From: JBCDLI01 sp038745535
Lineage (GTDB): Bacteria; Pseudomonadota; Alphaproteobacteria; Rhizobiales; Rhizobiaceae
Length of the DNA: 23,640 bases
NCBI GenBank assembly: GCA_038745535.1
Contig: JBCDLI010000042.1
Span: 1 to 23,640, forward strand
Direction of reading: 5' to 3'
The first letter of the stretch is position 1; the number at the start of each line of letters is the position of its first letter. Shown piece after piece: positions 8,013 to 16,025 of this stretch. Under the pieces are notes generated by a model that was not told where the DNA came from, made no database searches, and was given only the letters and a program-made list of their open reading frames with translations. Both the position numbers and the translations under genes were made by a program.

Positions 8013-9257
8013 ATGAGACGCATACTTTTCATCGTGGTAAGTATTGCAACAGTGATCTGGCTGTCGACGTCTCTCGTCGACGGCAGCCTGTCTTTATCCA
8101 CAGCCGGTTGGCCAGACCTCGCTTTATTTGAAAGCCATGGTGCAACGCTCGCAGCCCTTGGTATCGGCTTTTTGGGTCTTTCATTGGCTGTTTTGCTGGT
8201 GACGGCTCGGCGAAAGCGGAAGGAGCAAATGGCGTTTGATGATGCGCTCCGAACCGTGCGCGCGGCGAAGAAACGTCAAAACGCGAACCCAATGACATCG
8301 GCTCGCCAACATGGTTTGACCGACGCAAATATGTCCATCGACGAAGTACGGCTCAGCACCGATGCGGACGAGTGTTGGAAAGAGGCTCAACCAAAGCAAG
8401 AGTTTCCATTGCCTTCTGTGGTGCCGCAACTCACGGAAAACGTGACCGCAGCCCTTAACTCGGGACGGCTTCACAGCAATCGAACAAAAGCATTTCGGAC
8501 GGAAGTAACTGACAGGCTTAGTTATACGCCAGCGTTTGATTTGATGTCAGGGGAAGCCGTTGAGTATGACGTTAATCGCATCGTGTCTCGAGGCGGAGTT
8601 ATGCAGCATGTGCGTAGCGTTCCCAAAAGCGACGCGGCCAATGCTGTCGAGTTTGAACATGCTCTCATAGCAGACTGTGCCCTCGATTTGCGTCGCTATC
8701 TGGAACGGGCGCAAATGATCGATCAGTTCACGTTGAACCTGCAGATAACAGGCGCGACACTATTTGATCAACGGGCGCTGAGCGAGGTCTCTTCGCTGTT
8801 CCAAGCCCAGCCCGCTATCCGTGATCGCATCCGGCTGACGATCCCAGCTACCAGTCTATTCGTTGACCCGCTCGGGGCACTTGACGTGCTTAAAAGCCTG
8901 CACCCGGTTGGAATTCGATTTGCGGTATCGTTTGACGGTGATGTTCTTTCACCTCCAGACCCATCATTTTCGGGCGTGTTTGAGGCGTCCTCAATCACGA
9001 TGGATACGCTGCGCGCAGAGACGCAAAACGCGAGGAGTGTTTTGGCAATCCGCGATGCCCTTCTTAGGTGGACCGATGACAGCAACATCCACGTCAGCGA
9101 CGTTGTCAGCGATGCGGATATGATTTCAGTCCTTGAAATCGAAGCCACGAGTGCAGCGGGTCCATTTTTCGGCAGACCCGTGAGTATTGTGGAGAAACGG
9201 GCTGAGTTGACGCAAATGGATAATCTTCACGTGCTGCGAGCAAACGAACGGCGCTAA
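8013..9257 (+). CDS. Membrane-anchored protein with a degenerate EAL domain
   Basis: A 414-residue protein with two N-terminal hydrophobic segments (about 4-22 and 46-65), a basic polar linker to about 165, and a C-terminal region that follows the order of an EAL (cyclic-di-GMP phosphodiesterase) domain. YTPAFDLMSGEAVEYD lines up with the YQPIV..TG.V.G.EAL start, FTLNLQ with the SVNLS strand, a Phe-Ala-Val-Ser-Phe strand with the DDFG region, and FFGRPVSI with the terminal QGY.FGRP. The EAL triad is DVN, and the Glu, Asp-Asp and Lys metal and catalytic residues appear lost, so it is probably a binding or scaffold protein, not an enzyme. It diverges from the HAD gene by a 171-base gap and lies upstream of groES. 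Confidence 0.68.
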   Translation: MRRILFIVVSIATVIWLSTSLVDGSLSLSTAGWPDLALFESHGATLAALGIGFLGLSLAVLLVTARRKRKEQMAFDDALRTVRAAKKRQNANPMTSARQHGLTDANMSIDEVRLSTDADECWKEAQPKQEFPLPSVVPQLTENVTAALNSGRLHSNRTKAFRTEVTDRLSYTPAFDLMSGEAVEYDVNRIVSRGGVMQHVRSVPKSDAANAVEFEHALIADCALDLRRYLERAQMIDQFTLNLQITGATLFDQRALSEVSSLFQAQPAIRDRIRLTIPATSLFVDPLGALDVLKSLHPVGIRFAVSFDGDVLSPPDPSFSGVFEASSITMDTLRAETQNARSVLAIRDALLRWTDDSNIHVSDVVSDADMISVLEIEATSAAGPFFGRPVSIVEKRAELTQMDNLHVLRANERR

Positions 9258-9322
9258 CAAAGCCGACGATCGCGTGACGAAGAGTACACTCGAAAAAGTA
9301 TCAAACAAACGTCGAAGATGCG

Positions 9323-9350
9323 TTGACTCTCGTTTGAAGCCTTACTATTT
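9323..9350 (+). promoter_or_regulatory. Candidate groESL promoter
   Basis: TTGACT at 9323-9328 and CTATTT at 9345-9350 are 16 bases apart and lie 10 bases before the CIRCE operator, the usual arrangement for a housekeeping promoter controlled by HrcA. A heat-shock sigma (RpoH) promoter in the same stretch cannot be excluded. Confidence 0.6.
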
Positions 9351-9359
9351 CCGCCGCGC

Positions 9360-9386
9360 TTAGCACTCACCCGTATTGAGTGCCAA
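9360..9386. promoter_or_regulatory. CIRCE operator (HrcA binding site)
   Basis: TTAGCACTC, nine bases, then GAGTGCCAA: this is the CIRCE consensus TTAGCACTC-N9-GAGTGCTAA with a single mismatch (T to C). It lies 44 bases before the groES start, where HrcA represses the operon at normal temperature. hrcA itself is not in the window. Confidence 0.96.
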
Positions 9387-9430
9387 AGCCCGCAAAAAGC
9401 GGAAGATCAATCATTAGCTAGGGTACGAAA

Positions 9431-9730
9431 ATGGCAGACATTAACTTTCGTCCACTCCACGACCGTGTTGTCGTTCGTCGCGTGGATTCTGAAGAAAAGA
9501 CTGCAGGCGGTATCATTATCCCGGACACCGCGAAGGAAAAGCCTCAAGAGGGCGAAATCGTTGCTGTCGGTTCCGGCGCACGTGACGATTCCGGCAAGGT
9601 TGTCGAGCTAGACGTGAAAGCAGGCGACCGCGTTCTCTTCGGCAAGTGGTCAGGCACAGAGGTCAAGCTTAACGGCGAAGATCTGCTGATCATGAAGGAA
9701 AGCGACATCATGGGTGTCGTTGCTGCTTAA
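9431..9730 (+). CDS. groES: Co-chaperonin GroES
   Basis: The 99-residue lid of the GroEL chaperonin. It begins with FRPLHDRVVVRR, has the mobile loop (EEKTAGGIIIPDTAKEKPQ, about 20-38), the GDRVLFGKWSGTEVKL roof region, and the conserved end LLIMKESDIMGV. An AGGG sequence lies upstream of the ATG. groEL follows after 72 bases on the same transcript, under the CIRCE operator. Confidence 0.98.
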   Translation: MADINFRPLHDRVVVRRVDSEEKTAGGIIIPDTAKEKPQEGEIVAVGSGARDDSGKVVELDVKAGDRVLFGKWSGTEVKLNGEDLLIMKESDIMGVVAA

Positions 9731-9802
9731 GTCAGCGCCAACCAAAATCGCAAAACAATCAAACCATCCACCGGATGAGTGCATCCGGCAAAGGAGAAAC
9801 AC

Positions 9803-11449
9803 ATGTCAGCTAAAGACGTAAAATTTGGCCGCACCGCGCGTGAGCGCATGCTGGCTGGCGTCAACATTCTTGCAGACGCCGTCAAAGTAACGCTTGGCCC
9901 AAAGGGTCGTAACGTTGTTCTCGACAAGTCTTTCGGCGCGCCGCGCATCACGAAAGACGGCGTCTCTGTCGCCAAGGAAATCGAACTCGAAGACAAGTTC
10001 GAAAACATGGGCGCACAGATGCTTCGCGAAGTTGCATCCAAGACCAACGACGTTGCCGGTGACGGCACAACAACTGCTACGGTTCTCGCACAAGCCATCG
10101 TTCAGGAAGGCCACAAAGCCGTTGCTGCGGGCATGAACCCAATGGATCTCAAGCGTGGTATCGACCTCGCCGTGACCGAAGTTGTTGCAAACCTTCTCAG
10201 CAACGCAAAGAAGATCAACACATCTGACGAAGTTGCTCAGGTCGGCACGATCTCTGCAAACGGCGAAAAAGAAATCGGCGAAATGATTTCCGAAGCCATG
10301 CAGAAAGTCGGCAATGAAGGCGTTATTACGGTTGAAGAAGCCAAGACTGCCGAAACCGAACTTGAAGTCGTTGAAGGCATGCAGTTCGACCGCGGTTACC
10401 TGTCACCATATTTCGTGACCAATGCCGAAAAGATGATCGCAGACCTCGAAGATCCCTACATCCTGATCCACGAGAAGAAGCTTTCAAACCTGCAGGCGAT
10501 GCTTCCAATTCTTGAAAGCGTTGTTCAGTCCTCACGTCCGCTCGTCATCATTGCCGAAGACGTCGAAGGCGAAGCGCTTGCGACCCTCGTCGTGAACAAG
10601 CTTCGTGGCGGCCTGAAAATCGCAGCTGTTAAGGCACCGGGCTTCGGCGACCGTCGTAAGGCGATGCTCGAAGATATCGCGATCCTCACAGGCGGCACGG
10701 TCATCTCCGAAGACCTCGGCATCAAGCTCGAGAGCGTCACGCTCGACATGCTCGGTACAGCCAAGAAGGTCAACATCTCCAAAGAGAACACCACAATCGT
10801 CGACGGTGCTGGCCAAAAGTCAGACATCGAAGGTCGCGTGGCTCAAATCAAGGCGCAGATCGAAGAGACCTCTTCGGACTACGACCGTGAGAAGCTGCAG
10901 GAACGTCTTGCAAAGCTCGCAGGCGGCGTTGCCGTTATCCGCGTCGGTGGCTCCACCGAAGTGGAAGTAAAAGAGCGTAAGGACCGTGTCGATGACGCGC
11001 TGAACGCAACACGTGCAGCCGTTGAAGAAGGCATCGTCTCCGGCGGTGGTACAGCGCTGCTTCGTGCATCTGTTGCCATCACTTCAAAAGGCGAAAATGC
11101 CGATCAGGAAGCTGGCATCAACATCGTGCGTCGCGCACTGCAGGCACCTGCCCGCCAGATCGCGTCCAATGCTGGCGAAGAAGCATCCGTCATCGTCGGT
11201 AAGGTTATCGAGAACTCAACCGCCGCTTACGGCTTCAACGCACAGACCGGCGAGTATGTCGACATGGTCGACGCCGGTATCGTTGACCCGGTCAAGGTTG
11301 TTCGCACAGCGCTTCAAGATGCAGCGTCCGTTGCAGGTCTTTTGATTACGACCGAAGCAATGATTGCTGAACTTCCAGCCAAAGACGCTCCAGCTGCTGG
11401 CGGCATGCCAGATATGGGCGGCATGGGTGGAATGGGCGGCATGATGTAA
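9803..11449 (+). CDS. groEL: Chaperonin GroEL
   Basis: The 548-residue 60-kDa chaperonin that encloses and refolds proteins with GroES and ATP. Visible are KFGRTARERM at the N-terminus, TLGPKGRNVVLDKSFG, the ATP-site motif AGDGTTTATVLAQ (Asp near 87), and the C-terminal GGM-repeat tail ending in MM. ATG 9803 follows AAAGGAGAAACAC, a strong ribosome binding site. It is strictly in operon with groES. The last codons and the terminator are repeated downstream (see repeat entries), so the present 3' end may have been replaced by recombination without altering the protein. Confidence 0.99.
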   Translation: MSAKDVKFGRTARERMLAGVNILADAVKVTLGPKGRNVVLDKSFGAPRITKDGVSVAKEIELEDKFENMGAQMLREVASKTNDVAGDGTTTATVLAQAIVQEGHKAVAAGMNPMDLKRGIDLAVTEVVANLLSNAKKINTSDEVAQVGTISANGEKEIGEMISEAMQKVGNEGVITVEEAKTAETELEVVEGMQFDRGYLSPYFVTNAEKMIADLEDPYILIHEKKLSNLQAMLPILESVVQSSRPLVIIAEDVEGEALATLVVNKLRGGLKIAAVKAPGFGDRRKAMLEDIAILTGGTVISEDLGIKLESVTLDMLGTAKKVNISKENTTIVDGAGQKSDIEGRVAQIKAQIEETSSDYDREKLQERLAKLAGGVAVIRVGGSTEVEVKERKDRVDDALNATRAAVEEGIVSGGGTALLRASVAITSKGENADQEAGINIVRRALQAPARQIASNAGEEASVIVGKVIENSTAAYGFNAQTGEYVDMVDAGIVDPVKVVRTALQDAASVAGLLITTEAMIAELPAKDAPAAGGMPDMGGMGGMGGMM

Positions 11450-11503
11450 GAGCGCCCGCTCTATCGCTCTAGTTGGAAAGGCCGCCTCCGGGCAGCCTTT
11501 TTG
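11417..11503 (+). repeat. groEL 3' end and terminator, copy 1
   Basis: Covers the last codons of groEL, the TAA and the terminator. Positions 11417-11453 are identical to 11560-11596; the remaining 50 bases match copy 2 with 8 differences. The offset between copies is 143 bases. Confidence 0.95.
11477..11503 (+). terminator. groESL terminator
   Basis: AAAGGC and GCCTTT flank an inner GCC/GGC pair with one mismatch, followed by a T-run. It lies 27 bases past the groEL stop, a standard intrinsic terminator. Confidence 0.85.
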
Positions 11504-11533
11504 TTAGTGCCGCCCGCCCATGATTGTCTTATG

Positions 11534-11558
11534 GTTTGGTCCCGCAAGCGGACCAAAC
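11534..11558. repeat. Palindrome inside the groEL scar
   Basis: GTTTGGT-C-CCGC-AA-GCGG-ACCAAAC: a perfect inverted repeat of 11 paired bases apart from one extra C. It sits between the two groEL tail copies and ends just before copy 2. It could be a mobile-element end, a recombination site, or a plain hairpin. Confidence 0.8.
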
Positions 11559-11559
11559 T

Positions 11560-11646
11560 GGCGGCATGGGTGGAATGGGCGGCATGATGTAAGAGCCCCC
11601 GCTCTATAGCTCCAATTGAAAAGGCTGCCTCCGAGCGGCCTTTTTG
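11560..11646 (+). repeat. groEL 3' end and terminator, copy 2
   Basis: A second copy of the groEL tail codons (GGMGGMGGMM and TAA) with its own terminator at about 11619-11645. No open frame for the rest of GroEL precedes it; the bases before it are the palindrome. The first 37 bases are identical to copy 1 and the rest is about 84% identical. The terminator stem keeps its pairing despite the changes (a C-A mismatch becomes a T-G wobble). Confidence 0.95.
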
Positions 11647-11921
11647 GTACCAGCGAAAAACTATATAACGTTAACGGGACTTAAGCCGGTAGCCCGGTTG
11701 CAACGTGATAAAGCTGCGATGTTGACGGTCCGACGACTTCAACCCATAGAAGTCTATGTGCGTTGCAGAAAATCGGAACGAATGACGGATGTGGTTCGTC
11801 ATTGTCTCTATAACGCAATATCGTCGACGCAATATTTTACGAATTTTGATTTTTAAGGAATGCGTGTATTTACGCCTCGACATTCTAATTTTAAATCGAT
11901 TAAAATAATTAGCGGGTGACC
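11647..11921. other. Intergenic stretch between groEL scar and AT-rich gene
   Basis: I see no convincing gene here. Base composition shifts from the chromosomal average to AT-rich near 11830-11910, just before the membrane-protein gene. Short open frames on both strands (for example 11644-11856 plus and 11671-11964 minus) have no recognisable features. Confidence 0.5.
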
Positions 11922-12560
11922 ATGGGTAGAAAAAGAATTTCACCAGTTGATAAGGTCGCATCAATCGCGTTAGCAGATTTTTATTGTCTAGACAAAGAAG
12001 ATAGAAATTATGCCTTCGAAAAATTAATAGAGGCGCGCGATCACTCTAGAGACGTTAGCGAACGCATATTCATTTTAATAGCGTCTCTCTTGTTACCAAT
12101 AATAGTGTTTTTGACAAGTGAAGAGAATCCGGTTTTTAATATACTCGGATCAGAATTTAAATTGAATCACAGGTCAATTTTTTTCATATTTTTAATTGGA
12201 AATCTCTTTTACATTTACAAAATATCTCATTTTTCTAAATTGGTTACAGCTGAAAAAGTCATTTTTAATATCGCAAAAGACGAAAATAATGAATTAAAAA
12301 AGTTGACGTTTTTAGTTCCGTACAATTTTTCAACACATGCCGTACGTAGTAACTTCTTACTGTTTTATTTGAAGTATTTTTCGATTTTCGTGTACGCAAT
12401 TATATACGTTACCTGCTTATTCGCTTTTATTGCTCACTTATTACAAAATTTAAATTTAGAACATTTTCTATTCGTTTTAATTTTGTCGATAATAAATTTA
12501 TTGTCGACCGCAATATCTTTTTTGATGTTTCCGAACATGTCCGTGATCATTAAAACGTAG
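11922..12560 (+). CDS. AT-rich orphan membrane protein
   Basis: I do not recognise this 212-residue protein. It has a polar N-terminus of about 45 residues (MGRKRISPVDKV..., with a charged EARDHSRDVSER segment) and four hydrophobic segments at roughly 48-66, 83-101, 148-172 and 180-202; the last two are separated by a short loop. Composition is striking: two sampled 60-base lines (12181-12240 and 12421-12480) contain only 10 and 13 G+C, far below the neighbours, and Ile/Phe/Leu/Asn/Lys dominate. This suggests recent transfer from a low-GC donor. The ATG at 11922 is preceded by GGGTGACC, a weak binding site; GTG at 11916 is an alternative. It lies just downstream of the duplicated groEL tail. 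Confidence 0.65.
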   Translation: MGRKRISPVDKVASIALADFYCLDKEDRNYAFEKLIEARDHSRDVSERIFILIASLLLPIIVFLTSEENPVFNILGSEFKLNHRSIFFIFLIGNLFYIYKISHFSKLVTAEKVIFNIAKDENNELKKLTFLVPYNFSTHAVRSNFLLFYLKYFSIFVYAIIYVTCLFAFIAHLLQNLNLEHFLFVLILSIINLLSTAISFLMFPNMSVIIKT

Positions 12561-12684
12561 TTACCTACCCGAATGAATTGCGCAAATATCCTATCGCATC
12601 GACACACGATATCTGAGTGTCAAAAGCATTTTCGGGAAGTATAAACCGGCTCGATGATGGCAGGACACCACTTATTGTTGGGAC

Positions 12685-13016
12685 TCACGGGTCATCCCAA
12701 GATCGCGAAATCTTCTGCAAATTCTCGATGATTGGCCGGGCACGCTCAGGTTCACCCCTGGAGGACATTGACCCCGCACCGCACATCCGGTGTAACAGAT
12801 GTTGCAACGCAACGTCTCTCAACAGGTCAATGGGCGGCGCGGGCAAATTTGGAATATCGGGATTAGCGCCCGCCAATGACCGAGCGAAGTCGCCGTGTGA
12901 CGTGTGATCAACTCGTCAAGCCGTGCTGTCAGGTCAGATCGAACGTTTGCGTCGATCTCCATATATTTTTGACGGCGACGCTCTTCATCAAAAAATGCCG
13001 AATTTGAGTTTGCCAT
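12685..13016 (-). pseudogene. Possible frameshifted small gene
   Basis: From ATG 13016 the frame reads MANSNSAFFDEERRRQKYME and on through RLDELITR, a plausible charged helical N-terminus, then continues less convincingly to a stop at 12819. In another frame, from about 12905 to the stop at 12685, a plausible sequence continues (LAGANPDIPNLPAPPIDLL, then HLLHRMCGAGS and IIENLQKI). The overlap of the two frames suggests one gene of about 110 codons with a single-base shift near 12880-12905. I do not recognise the family. It follows the 77-residue gene at 13055-13288 after 38 bases. It could also be two unrelated short frames. Confidence 0.3.
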
Positions 13017-13054
13017 TGCGAAAGCTCGTCTAAAACGCCGGGGACAAAAGATGT

Positions 13055-13288
13055 TCAATGCTGGCTCAGCAACACCTCGATATCGCGGGTGGAAAGACGC
13101 CGGAGAAGTTCACGATCGTCGGCACGGATTTCTGCTTCGCCGTCGATATGCTGCTTCAAACGCATCGCGATTTGCGCGGTCGGGCGGTAATAAAGATCAG
13201 CGTCGGTGCGGCTTAATTCCTCGACCATCTTGTCGAGCAGTTTCTTCTGCTTTTCCGAGTCCAGGTCTTTTCGTTTTTCCTGAAGCAT
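13055..13288 (-). CDS. Small coiled-coil hypothetical protein
   Basis: A 77-residue, highly charged protein starting MLQEKRKDLDSEKQKKLLDK, probably a long helix, ending RDIEVLLSQH. No domain recognised. The start at 13288 is supported by GGAGG placed 9 bases before the ATG; the frame is open further upstream without a better start. It is probably cotranscribed with the possible frameshifted gene that follows it. No trace of function can be read from the sequence. Confidence 0.55.
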   Translation of the reverse strand: MLQEKRKDLDSEKQKKLLDKMVEELSRTDADLYYRPTAQIAMRLKQHIDGEAEIRADDRELLRRLSTRDIEVLLSQH

Positions 13289-13496
13289 TTTTTGGGCCTC
13301 CAAACCTATGCATCTACCTAGTGCGGTGCCCGCACAGTCCAAATGGTCTTGGCGATTTTTCACTCGAAAGCGCTTCTCTTGCGGGATAATTACGGTCGCT
13401 TTTTTGTTTTAACCCCGGCATCGTCGGGCGAGATGCCTTTCACAGGCCCGTTCTTATCCACGTGCAGACATACTGCCCCAATCTGGCGAGCAATCG

Positions 13497-14243
13497 TTGC
13501 GCGAGGCAAACCCATTGGCGTTCTGGATTTCCGGCAAAGACCCTGCGCCGTTTGACTGGCTACAGATCATCGCGTTTCAAACAAAACAACTGGCGAATGT
13601 GCTCGCGCTTGTAGAGACGTTCCTCTTCGCTGCGGACGGGACGCCCTGGATTTTTATTTCGCGCGCAACGCGAACTCGAGTGTTGCAATTGTTGCGGCCA
13701 GCGGAATCTGCCCTTCGTCGACTGATTATCCTCATCGCTGAGACGCAGCTTAAGCCGCTTTCAGCCCATGCTATCGCGCGATTGATGAAACCGCCCAAAG
13801 CACAGCCTTTGGGAGAGTATGCACTTACGCTTTTACGGTCCCGCAATCGCAAGCGCCAATATCGCTTTGATCTAATCGATCTGGAAACAGAATTCGGGGA
13901 AGTGATTGAGGTTACCGATCACAACCGCTCCGTTCTCTTTCCTGCAAAACATAAGCGTGCGCTTTCTGAAAAACCCGATCCCCATGCGCTTGACATCAAA
14001 GCGGCTCCTCTCCGAAAGCGATTGCTTACACTTCACGCGGCGCTGAAGCGCGCGAGGCACCACGCGCGGGCTTTTCAGAAGTTGAAGACGCTCCACCAAA
14101 ACGCCAAAAGCGTTTTCCTACCTTTGAAAGTGGGACTGCCGCTTGGCATGCGCCGGTCGTCAAGCAGACCAAACGAAGCTGAAGAGGTGCTCGCCGATTG
14201 CCACTATTTCGCCCGAGAAGCGCTGAATTCGGCGCCGCCATAA
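13497..14243 (+). CDS. Conserved alphaproteobacterial hypothetical protein
   Basis: About 248 residues from a TTG start at 13497; the next in-frame ATG is deep inside, so TTG (or TTG 13515) is needed. An ESALRRLIILIAE helix lies near 69-81, a basic middle follows, and the end reads LPLGMRRSSSRPNEAEEVLADCHYFAREAL. From memory, a widespread uncharacterised alphaproteobacterial family shares the pattern AE.ALRRLI near the start and a PGRPPGHR...HEVD.IL..CH.LA..AL ending. Function is unknown. No signal peptide or clear membrane segment. It stands alone upstream of the SulP gene with 156 bases between. Confidence 0.68.
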   Translation: MREANPLAFWISGKDPAPFDWLQIIAFQTKQLANVLALVETFLFAADGTPWIFISRATRTRVLQLLRPAESALRRLIILIAETQLKPLSAHAIARLMKPPKAQPLGEYALTLLRSRNRKRQYRFDLIDLETEFGEVIEVTDHNRSVLFPAKHKRALSEKPDPHALDIKAAPLRKRLLTLHAALKRARHHARAFQKLKTLHQNAKSVFLPLKVGLPLGMRRSSSRPNEAEEVLADCHYFAREALNSAPP

Positions 14244-14399
14244 GGTCTCAAAATTGCCGAACCTACGCTCTGGTCACCCTGCCGGAGGTGCAGCCGCTTG
14301 CCTGTTGAGGGAACACGTGATGATTGCTGGCGGGAAGTAGTGTTGCATTGCAGGCCAGTGTCTATATGTCAGCCGGAAATCTCCACTGAAAGCCACTTC

Positions 14400-16016
14400 A
14401 TGATCCGCTCTGCCCTGTCAGCGTTTGCTGACAATTTATCCGTCGATAATCGCCGGCGAAGCATCGAACATTTTACGCCGTCCGTTATCAAAACCGAGCT
14501 TTTGTCGGGTCTGACCGTGGCATTGGCATTGGTGCCCGAAGCTGTGGCCTTCGCTTTTGTGGCAGGTGTCCACCCGCTCGTCGGGCTTTATGCGGCGTTC
14601 ATGGTAGGATTGATCACCGCGATCTTCGGGGGTCGACCGGGCATGATATCCGGCGCAACAGGCGCATTGGCCGTTGTCATGGTTGCGCTGGTGGCACAGC
14701 ACGGCGTCGAATACCTGTTTGCAACCGTGGTTCTCATGGGTCTTCTACAAATGCTAGCGGGCGCGTTTCACTTGGGCCGGTTTATCCGCCTTGTCCCGCA
14801 TCCGGTTATGCTTGGCTTTGTTAACGGCCTGGCGATTGTCATTTTCCTTGCCCAACTGTCGCAATTTCAGGTGCCGGGTTCTGCTGAAAATGGTGCTGCG
14901 AGCGAATGGTTGTCGGGCTTTCCGCTTGTACTGATGCTGGCCCTCGTGGCGCTCACTATGGCGATCATATGGATCATGCCACGCATAACGAGTGCAGTTC
15001 CTGCTCCGCTCGTGGGTATCGGCGTCGTGGCAGCACTTGTTATCGCTTTCGGCCTCGACGTGCCGCGCGTTGGCGACATGGCATCCATCGAGGGTGGGCT
15101 GCCGATGTTCCACATTCCAAGGGTGCCGCTAACTCTTGAGACGCTGCAAATCATCCTGCCTTACGCGGTCATTCTTGCCGCGATTGGCCTGATAGAGAGC
15201 CTGCTTACGCTCAACCTCGTGGGCGATATTACCGGGCAACGCGGCGGCGCGTCGAAAGAATGCTGGGCGCAAGGCATGGCGAATACCGCGACCGGATTTT
15301 TCGGCGGCATGGGCGGTTGCGCGATGATCGGGCAATCAATGATCAATGTGAAATCGGGCGGTCGTACGCGGCTTTCGGGCATTTCGGCGGCGCTGTTTCT
15401 TTTAGCTTTTATCTTGGTTGCATCGCCGTTGATTGAGCAAATACCGCTCGCCGCGCTTGTCGGCGTCATGTTCATGGTCGTCATCGGCACCTTCGCTTGG
15501 AATTCGCTGACCATCATGCGGAAAATCCCGCGTGTAGATGCGTTTGTCATCGTGCTCGTGACCGTCGTGACTGTGCTGACCGACCTCGCGATGGCTGTCG
15601 TGGTCGGCGTTATCGTTTCGGCGCTTGCTTACGCGTGGCAAAACGCGTCGCGCATCTCCGCGAAAAGCCGTATCACGCCGGAGGGCGCAAAAGTTTACGC
15701 CGTCCAAGGCCCGCTTTTCTTTGGATCAGCGGACGGGTTCATGGAATTGTTCAACCCGAAGAATGACCCGCCGCTCGTCATAATCGATTTCATCAATTCC
15801 CGTGTTGCGGATCAGTCGGCGCTGCAGGCGATTGAAGCGATCGCGGGCAAGTATGAAGCAGAAGGCAAAACGCTGCAATTAAAGCACCTTTCGCCGGACT
15901 GTCATTATCTGCTTACAAAGGCGGGACAATTGATGATCGATAGTGACGATGATCCCGATTATGGCCTCGCTGTCGATTACGGTGTCCGCACTGGTCGGTT
16001 TGGCAGCGGACACTAA
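14400..16016 (+). CDS. SulP family inorganic anion transporter with a C-terminal STAS-like domain
   Basis: A 538-residue inner-membrane protein with about ten or more hydrophobic segments between residues 30 and 420 and a short STAS-like domain (about 425-510; VYAVQGPLFFGSADGF...VIIDFINSRVADQSALQAI). SulP signatures include LVPEAVAFAFVAGVHPLVGLYAAF and GGMGGCAMIGQSMINVKSGGR. Family members carry sulfate, bicarbonate or other anions, sometimes with sodium; the short-loop form resembles the bacterial YbaR/BicA-like group more than plant sulfate transporters, but the substrate cannot be fixed here. No carbonic anhydrase or sulfate gene is adjacent. ATG 14400 was chosen to match the usual N-terminus; an upstream TTG at 14298 would add a Cys-rich, unlikely stretch. 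It converges on creatinase with a 9-base gap. Confidence 0.9.
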   Translation: MIRSALSAFADNLSVDNRRRSIEHFTPSVIKTELLSGLTVALALVPEAVAFAFVAGVHPLVGLYAAFMVGLITAIFGGRPGMISGATGALAVVMVALVAQHGVEYLFATVVLMGLLQMLAGAFHLGRFIRLVPHPVMLGFVNGLAIVIFLAQLSQFQVPGSAENGAASEWLSGFPLVLMLALVALTMAIIWIMPRITSAVPAPLVGIGVVAALVIAFGLDVPRVGDMASIEGGLPMFHIPRVPLTLETLQIILPYAVILAAIGLIESLLTLNLVGDITGQRGGASKECWAQGMANTATGFFGGMGGCAMIGQSMINVKSGGRTRLSGISAALFLLAFILVASPLIEQIPLAALVGVMFMVVIGTFAWNSLTIMRKIPRVDAFVIVLVTVVTVLTDLAMAVVVGVIVSALAYAWQNASRISAKSRITPEGAKVYAVQGPLFFGSADGFMELFNPKNDPPLVIIDFINSRVADQSALQAIEAIAGKYEAEGKTLQLKHLSPDCHYLLTKAGQLMIDSDDDPDYGLAVDYGVRTGRFGSGH

Positions 16017-16025
16017 TCCACGGGC

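Noticed and set aside
12617..12907. 96-codon plus-strand frame
   Set aside because: Antisense to more protein-like minus-strand frames, with no binding site or domain.
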